Positions 56,966 through 64,000 of a DNA stretch of 64,000 nucleotides are shown piece after piece (position 1 is the stretch's first letter; the number at the start of each line of letters is the position of its first letter). The translations under genes and the position numbers were made by a program. Under the pieces are notes generated by a model. The model was not told the origin of the DNA. It worked only from the letters and a program-made list of their open reading frames with translations, and ran no database searches. Origin of the DNA: Macrotis lagotis. Its lineage: Eukaryota > Chordata > Mammalia > Peramelemorphia > Peramelidae. The stretch is taken from NCBI RefSeq assembly GCF_037893015.1, contig NC_133663.1, positions 220,499,753 through 220,563,752 on the forward strand, read 5' to 3'.

Positions 56966-58002
56966 AGTTCACATTAAAGGTCTAGGTAAGAGTTGCCAAA
57001 AAACAGCCCAATAGATTGAGGGTGCACTGAAAGGAAAAGAGTGCACCATAATGAGACTATGGCTTACTCTCACCATTTTTAAAGATTCACGGCACAAAGA
57101 CCAATCAAAGGACACAACCCTCATTCTTATAGCAGGAGATGCAGGCCTCCATGTTATCCAAGCAGGACATGTCCTACAGAGCCCTCATGCAATAGTTTGT
57201 ATACAGGATATGAAAATGAGTTTCTATTCAATTCAACAAAAACCAAAACTTTAGAAGATGGTAAGGACTAGAAAAAAAATAAACAAACAAAATAAGCAAA
57301 CAAGCAAGTCCATTACCTAAGACTACTAAAAGTCAGGGGATCAATGTCCATTTTAGATGATTTTCCTAATACTGAGTCAATAATTAACAGCATTTATTAA
57401 GTACCTAATACACATCAGATTGAGCCATAGGAATAAAAATTCAAGAAAAGAAAATGAAGTTGAAGACTTAGTCACTGAAATCCTTTCATTGCATTTCTTT
57501 TCTCCTTCTTCCTTCTTCCTCATCTTCTCCCTTTCTTTCTTTTTAGCATTTTATAAAACATAAAGACAATACAAAAAGTAAATTGTAAAGACTGTGACTT
57601 TTAAAAATAGCAGAAATGTTATGTGAAATGTGAATAAGTTTTGGTCCTGGGAAAATTTCATTCCAGCATTTTTTAACTATCTTTATATCTGATTTTAAAA
57701 TTGACTATTTATTCAAAATGTTATAAAAGATATATAATTCTAAGTTTCTGCTGAAAAAACCAATTACTTAATCTGTAAAATGAAGATTTATACTATATTA
57801 TCCCTCAAATACTTTTATCTCTATAATTTTATATAATCCTTCTATAATACTAATGATCATAGAAAATCTTGTTTTTAGCCGTGGGTCCACAGACTTCAAA
57901 AATTAAATGGGAAAATATAGATACATCCAAATTTCACCATAACTTTTATTTATACATTAATAATCCTCTACTTTTTAAGTATAAGTATTACTTTGAAAAG
58001 GG
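56966..58002. other. AT-rich DNA, nothing recognised
   Basis: A short L2-like antisense start (AACAGCATTTATTAAGTACC near 57385) is the only hint of a repeat. No gene is seen. Confidence 0.4.
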
Positions 58003-58790
58003 ATTGCCTCCCTTCAGGACTCGGGCCTCCCTTCAGGACTCGGAGCATGAAGGCCCCCCAGTTACATGGGGAAACAAAAGAAAGTGAGGAAATATGTGAC
58101 CATGAAGCGAATGCTTATTTTATGAGAGGAGAGACTGTGAGTGATCTGAGTTGGTCAGGATTCTAAGGCGGACTAGAGGAGAAAAGAAAAAGATCGGTTA
58201 AAACCAAAAAAGAAAGAGAAGAAAGATCCCAGTGATCTCAAAGAAAGAGAAGTTCCCCAGCACCCATCCTGTTTATTTTTTCAATATAACACACAAGTGG
58301 TACCCCCTTACTACATTTTAGTTGATACCAACTTTATCAACTTCTCCATCAAAGCCAAGTTGGACTTAGTGCAATCAATGATGGATTGTCTGTATGCCAA
58401 ATATATTCCCTGCATAACTGTGTGATGGCTGAAATTGAAAAACTGGGGCAGAAATACCGAATAGCTCTGAGGATTGCTAAGGACCCAAGATTTGAACGTC
58501 ACACAAAGGAACATATGCAGATGATTGCTTAGTCCAGAGGGTCACTCAGCACAAGTGTTACATAGTGGCTACAGTAGATTGTGATGTTAAGCGAAGAATC
58601 CGGAAGATCCCTGGAGTTCCCATCATGTATATTTCTAACCATAGGTATAACATCGAGAGAATGCCAGTTGATTACGGAGCTCCTCGATTGTAACATCAAG
58701 AGACTGAACTTCTGTGATGCCAGCCTACGAAATACCCATACTATTAAAGAAACAACATTCTAGTCCCTCTCTTGTCATACTATGTAAAAG
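58003..58790 (+). pseudogene. FCF1: FCF1 retropseudogene
   Basis: Intronless copy of FCF1, a PIN-domain protein of the small-subunit processome needed for early 18S rRNA processing. The parental ATG is at 58066 (MGKQKKVRKYVTMKRML). Further matches: KDPSDLKEREVPQHPSCLFF, ILVDTNFINFSIKAKLDLVQ (start of the PIN domain with its first Asp), [54 protein letters not shown] and the end YGAPRL with stop at 58691-58693. The basic stretch after MKRML is disrupted and out of frame. About 4-5 bases are missing after IPCIT near 58417, and some 9 are missing after RFER near 58498, so it is not functional. The 5' flank holds a tandem repeat of CCTCCCTTCAGGACTCGG. Parental 3' UTR may reach about 58790 or beyond. 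No TSD was identified. Confidence 0.9.
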
Positions 58791-58927
58791 GGGGTTACAG
58801 ACTCTTATTTTTGATCCCATTCCAAAATGATTTTTTTATCTTAATGAAAAATTCATTTAATTTATACAGAATTTAATTTTGTTCAGATGTTTTTGTAGAA
58901 TGAGTTTTTTTGGGTTTTTTTGTTGGG

Positions 58928-59064
58928 TTTTTTTTTTTTTTTTTTAGTTTTTGCAAGGCAATGGGATTAAGTGGCTTACCCAAAGGCTAGGTGATTATTG
59001 GGTGTCTGAGGCTGGAATTGAACTCAGGGCTAGTGCTCTATCCACTGCATCACCTAGCCACCCC
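58928..59064 (-). mobile_element. tRNA-headed marsupial SINE with an internal deletion
   Basis: A long reversed tail (T-run at 58928-58945, TTTTTGCAAGGCAATGGGAT), then loss of the GGCCACACAG part and of ...GTACTCCTGACTCC, then the reversed head (CACTGCATCACCTAGCCACC). Confidence 0.88.
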
Positions 59065-59318
59065 CTGAGTTATTCTTAATTGTCTTATTCTTCTTCACTG
59101 CTTTAAGCTGGTACTTCTTCCATGTGATTTCTTCCCTTCCCTCTATGAAGTTACTATGTATCATATTTTGTATTGGGAATTAACATATAAATGAGAAAAA
59201 GTATTGAAGCTGTCACTAGATAAAAGAAATTTTTCTTTGAAGAATGTGGTACCAAATATCTTAGTATATATATTTCAAACATCTAAGTAATAATTTCTAA
59301 TTTGTATTAGAAGGATGA

Positions 59319-59455
59319 GTGGCAGCTGGGTGGCGCATCAACTCTGGAGTCAGGAGGACCTGAGTTCGGATTTGGCCTCAGACACTTTAATATTTGCTTA
59401 GCTATGTGACCTCGGACAAGTCATTTGGCCCCAGTGCCTTGCAAAATCTGAAGAA
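59319..59455 (+). mobile_element. tRNA-headed marsupial SINE, diverged
   Basis: GTGGCAGCTGGGTGGCGCAT, then a gap in the AGTGGATAGAGCACCGGCC part, then GAGTCAGGAGGACCTGAGTT to CCAGTGCCTTGCAAAATCTG. Confidence 0.85.
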
Positions 59456-59641
59456 GAAGAAAAATGTATGAAGAAATACTTCCTTGATAATTATGCATAT
59501 TGATGTCAGCATTCCGGGAAAATGTCTTAACTTTCTCCTCTAAGGGACCTTTTGAAAAGTATTATTCATACCTTTTCTTACATTGCCTTCCTTTCTTAAT
59601 AATTACTCCTCCACTCAGATGAGTCAAAAAAAGAGAGAAAA

Positions 59642-59792
59642 GGGGCGACTGGGTGGAGTAGTGGATGGGGTGCCAAGCGCTGGAGTCAGGGGTACCTGAT
59701 TTTAGGTCAGACCTCAGACACTTGGTGATTGCCTAACTGTGTGGCCTTGGGCAAGCCACTTAACCCCATATCCCTGCTAAAACCTTAAAAAA
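59642..59792 (+). mobile_element. tRNA-headed marsupial SINE
   Basis: GGGGCGACTGGGTGGAGTAG through GGCCTTGGGCAAGCCACTTA to CCCTGCTAAAACCTTAAAAA. A standard-length copy with head substitutions. From 59793 to 60629 no further feature is recognised. Confidence 0.9.
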
Positions 59793-60629
59793 TGAGAGAA
59801 AGAAAAAAAAGTTCAGCTAAACTAACATATCTACAAATTCAAACACCTTGTGAGCTCCCATAATATACTATATCCAAAGAAAGAAGGGAAGTACATTCCT
59901 ATAGTTTGGTAGGATTGGGGTAAGGGAGCAGAGTTGGTACAGAGCTTCAGTCTCCCAAATTCGTTTGGGAAGTATAATCAGTGAGATGTCTTGATTCAAG
60001 GATGAAAATACATTTTTAATTCACTTTGAAGTAAAGGTTGATCATTTTGTTCTTTCCCATTTCAACTACCTTATTTTTTTTTCATTCCCCCAAATTAGGT
60101 ATTCTTATGTACTGAGCCCTATGCCTGGGTAGTGGGAAAAAATAGAAGTGTTAAATAAAGTGAGTTCATGCCTTTAAGATCAGCAAAGGTTATTTGTCAT
60201 ACATGACTTTTTTCCTAAAGTTTAGAAATCAAAGAGAAGAGACAGAAATGGAAACATAGTTAATGGGTGACAAAAAGGGTTTTATAATAGTGGGGTTTAA
60301 AAATGTATTTGGAGGCAAATGAGAATAAGTTAATAGTGAGATTGAAGGCATGAAAGTGGGGCAGTTAAGGGGCTTGATTGTTCCATGTTAGACTATGTGA
60401 TCAAAGAGGGTTAAATTTAATAGGTTCAAGATTTTGTTTGCATGGAATGCAAAGAAAATAGGGTCCCATGATCTAAAAATTTCTTTAGCAAAGTCAGAGT
60501 CCATTGAGGGGGGGGGGGGACTAGAAAGCTCCCAAGAGTGACATCTCAAAAGCACAAATGAGAAACAGTCACAGTGAGAAGAAAAAGAGAGTTGTCTGAG
60601 GATGCTTGTGTAAGTGAACCCTTTAGATT

Positions 60630-60779
60630 TTTTTTTTTAGTTTTTGCAAGACAATGGGGTTGGGTGACTTGCCTGAGGTCAGGCAGCTGGGTAATTGTTA
60701 AGTGTCCCAGACCACATTTGAACTCAGGTCCACCTGACTCCAGGGCTGGTGCTCTGTCCACTGCACTACCTAGTTGCCT
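60630..60779 (-). mobile_element. tRNA-headed marsupial SINE
   Basis: TTTTTTTTTTAGTTTTTGCA, GGTGACTTGCCTGAGGTCAG and CCACTGCACTACCTAGTTGC. The flanks share TTAGATTTTT (60623-60632 and 60787-60796), a probable TSD, although about 8 bp separate the SINE head from the right copy. The 71- and 74-codon frames here are SINE-derived. Confidence 0.9.
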
Positions 60780-61091
60780 TGTACTCTTAGATTTTTAAAA
60801 ACTCTGTCTAAGATATGGAAGTGAAAACAAAATGAATACAAAAATGATAGTGCAAGAATAACAGGATCAGGAGCAATAAAACACAGAATGAGTGCTGACT
60901 GGCCTGAAATACAAAAGACAAGTTTAAAAAGGCTTATTCCAATTTTTTAAAGCTATATTGAGCAAAAGGAGAATCAAAGATGGGAAGTACCCCAAACTGA
61001 GGTTGATGGAATGAGGTAAATGGCAAACTGGTAAGAGTATGATTCAGTTCTTATTTTGTATCTTTCCTCTCCACCAAGGATAATTATAAAG

Positions 61092-61712
61092 TGTTACAAA
61101 AATATTTATAGCAGCCCCGTTTGTGGTGGCAAAGAATTGGAAATCCAGTAAATGTCCTTCAGTTGGGGAATGGCTTAGCAAACTGTGGTATATGTATGTC
61201 ATGGAACACTATTGTTCTATTGGAAACCAGGAGGGATGGGATTTCAGGGAAACCTGGAGGGATTTGCATGAATTGATGCTGAGTGAGATGAGCAGAACCA
61301 GAAAAACACTGTACACCCTAACAGCAAAATGGGAGTGATGTTCAACCTTGAAGGACTTGCTCATTCCATCAACGCAACAATTGGGAACAATTTTTGGCTG
61401 TCTGCAAAGGAGAGTACCATCTATACCCAGATAAGGAGCTGTGGAGTTTGAACAAAGTACAAGGACTATTCCCTTTAATTCGGAAAAAAACCCAGATGTC
61501 TTATTGTCTGATCTGGTTACCTCTGAGAATTCTGTTCTCTTTAAGGATATGATTTCTCTCTCATCACACCCAATTTGGATCAAGGTACAACATGAAATCA
61601 AAGTAAAGACTGACGGAGTGCTATCTGTGGGGTGGGGGTGGGGGGAGGGAAGCAAGATTGGGGGAAAATTGTAAAACTCAAATAATATCTTTAATAAAAA
61701 TTAAAAAAATAT
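61092..61712 (+). mobile_element. L1 LINE 3' end, 5' truncated
   Basis: The ORF2 C terminus is open at 61123-61338: VAKNWKSSKCPSVGEWLSKL, WRDLHELMLSEMSRTRKTLY, ending at WE and a stop. The 3' UTR then runs through GTGGGGTGGGGGTGGGGGGA and AAAACTCAAATAATATCTTT to an A-rich tail near 61712. This is the best-preserved L1 end in the window, so probably the youngest, though it starts only about 30 bp before the readable protein. Confidence 0.9.
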
Positions 61713-61745
61713 ATTTCACTAGACTGGCAGTAGAGTCCATTGTTT

Positions 61746-61757
61746 TCTCTCTCTGTC

Positions 61758-61832
<75 letters not shown>
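61746..61832. repeat. (CT)n-(CA)n compound microsatellite
   Basis: CTCTGT units, then about 25 CT units, then about 8 CA units. Confidence 0.95.
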
Positions 61833-62385
61833 TACACACGCAAATTTCCTCAAAAATTTTGCTTATTAATTTAATATAATACTTTGCTAGTCATACAACT
61901 TAGATCTAAAGTCTGCTATAATGAAGGATTCTAACTGCAAATAACGATAATTCTTCCTTCTCTTTCAAGTATGAGAGATAATTGTGCAGATCGATTTCCA
62001 ATCCCTTCTTGGTATATACCAGGGCATCTGCATGGCACATTCCTCATCAATTAGGCAATAAAGCATAAGAAGAAAATAAAAGCATCAATAATAGTTATTG
62101 CTTAGTCTCCTTTTCCAGCCTAAGTGAGGTGGCAGCAACAAAGCTTTGCAGTATAAAGTCAAAAATCATGAAAACCAGTTTAGTCAGAATCTTTCTGATC
62201 AAAGTTCTGTAGTTAAACCACTTAAAATTTATTATTTTTGAAAGAAAGTTAATTCTATTTAAATGACAATTCCTGGCCCATTATAGATGTAAATATCCAC
62301 CAAAATGACTTCTACATTATAGCATAATCCTAACAATGATCCTCTAAATAAAAGACATACAATTATTTCTCAAAAGATGTTGGAA
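61833..62385. other. No gene or named repeat recognised
   Basis: Mixed AT-rich DNA without identifiable features. Confidence 0.4.
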
Positions 62386-62531
62386 GGGGCAGCTAGGTGG
62401 AGCAGTATATAGAGCACAGGCCCTAGAGTAAGAAGGACCTGAGTTCAAATGTGAGCTCAGACATATAATACTTATCTACCCATGTGACCTTGGGCAAGTC
62501 ACTTAACCCCATTACCTTGCAAAAAGAAAAA
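62386..62531 (+). mobile_element. tRNA-headed marsupial SINE with short TSD
   Basis: GGGGCAGCTAGGTGGAGCAG to CCATTACCTTGCAAAAAGAA. AAAAGATG flanks it (about 62372 and 62529), probably a TSD. Confidence 0.9.
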
Positions 62532-63189
62532 AGATGATGGGAATAAATACCTCTCTCAGGCCCAGTTGATCCTAAGTCAAAGGTACACAACCTATAGAGT
62601 TAAATCCTTACAAAACTGCATTCAAATTTTTCCCCCAAATATAGTTTGAATTGCTTTTTAAAGTGGTCTTTCCTCTATACAAATTGAAAAGGAAAATTAG
62701 GAAAAGCAGGCCAGGATAGTGATGGAGGATCACACATTCCATTCTATTCCGATATTCTTTCAGCCTTGCCTATTTAGTTTCCGTGATTTTCATAGTAGGA
62801 AAGACCCTTGGGTAGCATCTAGTCCAAATCCTTCTTTTGGCAGATTGATTGTAGTTCTTTTACTCAAGAAAACAATAGGAAAGTTATTATTCTTCTTAGC
62901 ATGAAAGCTGCCATCCTATCCTTAATTTTGTAACAAACATTATAGAGCTAAGAATCCATATCAAATATATTTGATAGTCCAAGGTATATATATATATTAT
63001 ATGGCACAAATTATGTGTGTTTAATATATGACATATGTATATTTATGCACATATATATAATACATATAAGAATGAATGTTTATATATATAACCACATGTA
63101 CACTTTGTATGTAAGTATGTAAGCATATTTATCCCAACCTATCAAATACATATTATATGAATTATATATTCACCTGCTAGAAAAAGGAA
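62532..63189. other. No gene; TA-rich and THER1-like pieces
   Basis: A short THER1/MIR-type antisense piece lies near 62795-62850 (ATCTAGTCCAAATCCTTCTT) and TA-rich sequence fills 62985-63120. A 61-codon frame at 62719-62904 shows no domain. Confidence 0.4.
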
Positions 63190-64000
63190 CAATTTGAATT
63201 AAATACCAAATTAGAAATGTGAAAATTAAAGGAGAAATTAATAAAATTGAAAGAAAACCATTAAATTAATAAAGAAAACTGTGTCATTTTATGAAAAAAG
63301 TTTTAAAAAAGTAAGAAGAAAATCAAATTACTAGTATCAAAAATGAAAACAGTGAACTCACCACCAATGAGGAAGAAATCAAAGTGGTAATTCAGAGCTA
63401 TTTTGTCTAACTGTATACCAATAAATTTGACAATCTAAGTGAAATAGGTGAATAATTACACAATTATATGCTACCCAGATTAACAGATGAGGAAACAAAA
63501 TTCTTAAATAACCCCATTTCAGAAAAAGAAATTGAAGAAACCATCAATAAACTCCCTAAGTAAAAGTTTCCAGGGACAGATGGATTTACATGTGAATTCT
63601 ACCAAACATTTAAGAAATAATTAATTTTTAAAAATTGGAGGAGTTCTGCCAAATTGCTTTCATGACACCAACATGTTACCTAAACCAGGAAGAACCAAAA
63701 CAGAGAAAGAAAATTATAGACCAATCTCCCTAATGAATACTGATGCAAAAATTTTAAATAAAATTTTAGCAAAGAGATTTCAACAACTTATTACTAGCAT
63801 AATATACCATGATCAGGTAGAATTTATACCATATAGGCAGGGCTGGTTCAATATTTGGAAAACATTCAACATAATTTACTATATCAATAACAAAACTAGC
63901 AGAAATTATATAATTCTCTCAAAAGATACTAAAAAAACTCTGACAAAATACAAAACCCATTCCTATTAAACCACTTCAAAGTAAAAGAATAAATGCAATT
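63190..64000 (+). mobile_element. L1 LINE ORF2, reverse-transcriptase region, runs off the window
   Basis: A-rich ORF2 text begins near 63190 (AAAGGAGAAATTAATAAAAT), includes the NNP(I)[13 protein letters not shown] segment near 63505-63560, and enters the reverse transcriptase at 63673: [20 protein letters not shown], then [20 protein letters not shown] and [20 protein letters not shown]. It is open for 98 codons there but has stops before and after. The copy continues beyond position 64000; its 5' part is missing. Confidence 0.9.

Noticed and set aside
61209-61655. 148-codon minus-strand frame
   Set aside because: Antisense of the L1 ORF2 end and 3' UTR.
1-64000. Search for CRISPR arrays, bacterial operons, integrases, toxin genes or Polinton-type capsid genes
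   Set aside because: None of the expected repeat spacing, gene packing or protein motifs is present; the window is vertebrate nuclear DNA.

Overview
The window looks like intergenic (or deep intronic) DNA of a marsupial. The main evidence is about twenty copies of a tRNA-headed SINE that begins GGGGCAGCTAGGTGG and ends near CCTTGCAAAAA. It is joined by Mar1/MIR-type CORE-SINEs, L2 and L3/CR1 relics, and L1 copies whose ORF2 and 3' UTR match the marsupial L1 type I know. An Australian marsupial (WSINE1-like SINE) is my best guess, but naming the species would need a database search. I see no spliced host gene, no tRNA or rRNA gene, no CRISPR array and no bacterial-type operon. Family names come from memory of consensus sequences, and boundaries are by eye (about +/-10-30 bp) unless a target-site duplication (TSD) fixes them.

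Layout. 1-7.4 kb: AT-rich DNA with old Mar1, MIR, L2 and L3 pieces. 7.4-14.5 kb: two overlapping-content L1 copies (ORF1 to start of ORF2; then ORF2 to 3' UTR), the second carrying an HSPD1 (HSP60) retropseudogene and a head-to-head SINE pair. 15.7-16.0 kb: a 0.3-kb pyrimidine tract. 18.1-22.7 kb: an L1 3' half split by a solo LTR (5-bp TSD) and by an antisense, apparently full-length ORF1-only L1 derivative (HAL1-like, 14-bp TSD) that itself took two SINEs. 23.7-29.7 kb: older L1, L2 and SINEs plus a diverged local duplication. 30.0-30.3 kb: a purine tract. 33.5-34.5 kb: a class II-like solo LTR (6-bp TSD). 35-50.8 kb: mostly unique AT-rich DNA with scattered SINEs and a striking 70-bp identical direct repeat. 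50.8-57.0 kb: an L1 3' end that received a SINE, a 566-bp retroposon and a 4.8-kb DPH3 retrocopy with a 12-bp TSD. 58.0-58.8 kb: an FCF1 retropseudogene. 59-64 kb: SINEs, an L1 3' end, and the reverse-transcriptase region of another L1 running off the window.

The most gene-like object is the DPH3 retrocopy. It brought a CpG-rich 5' end, keeps an open frame of 79 codons with all four zinc-binding cysteines, and has lost only the original last residues through a reading-frame change. The three host retrocopies (HSPD1, DPH3, FCF1) lie on the + strand and are products of L1-type reverse transcription. I found nothing that looks like an undescribed multi-gene system; the interest is in nested insertions with readable TSDs and in two local duplications.
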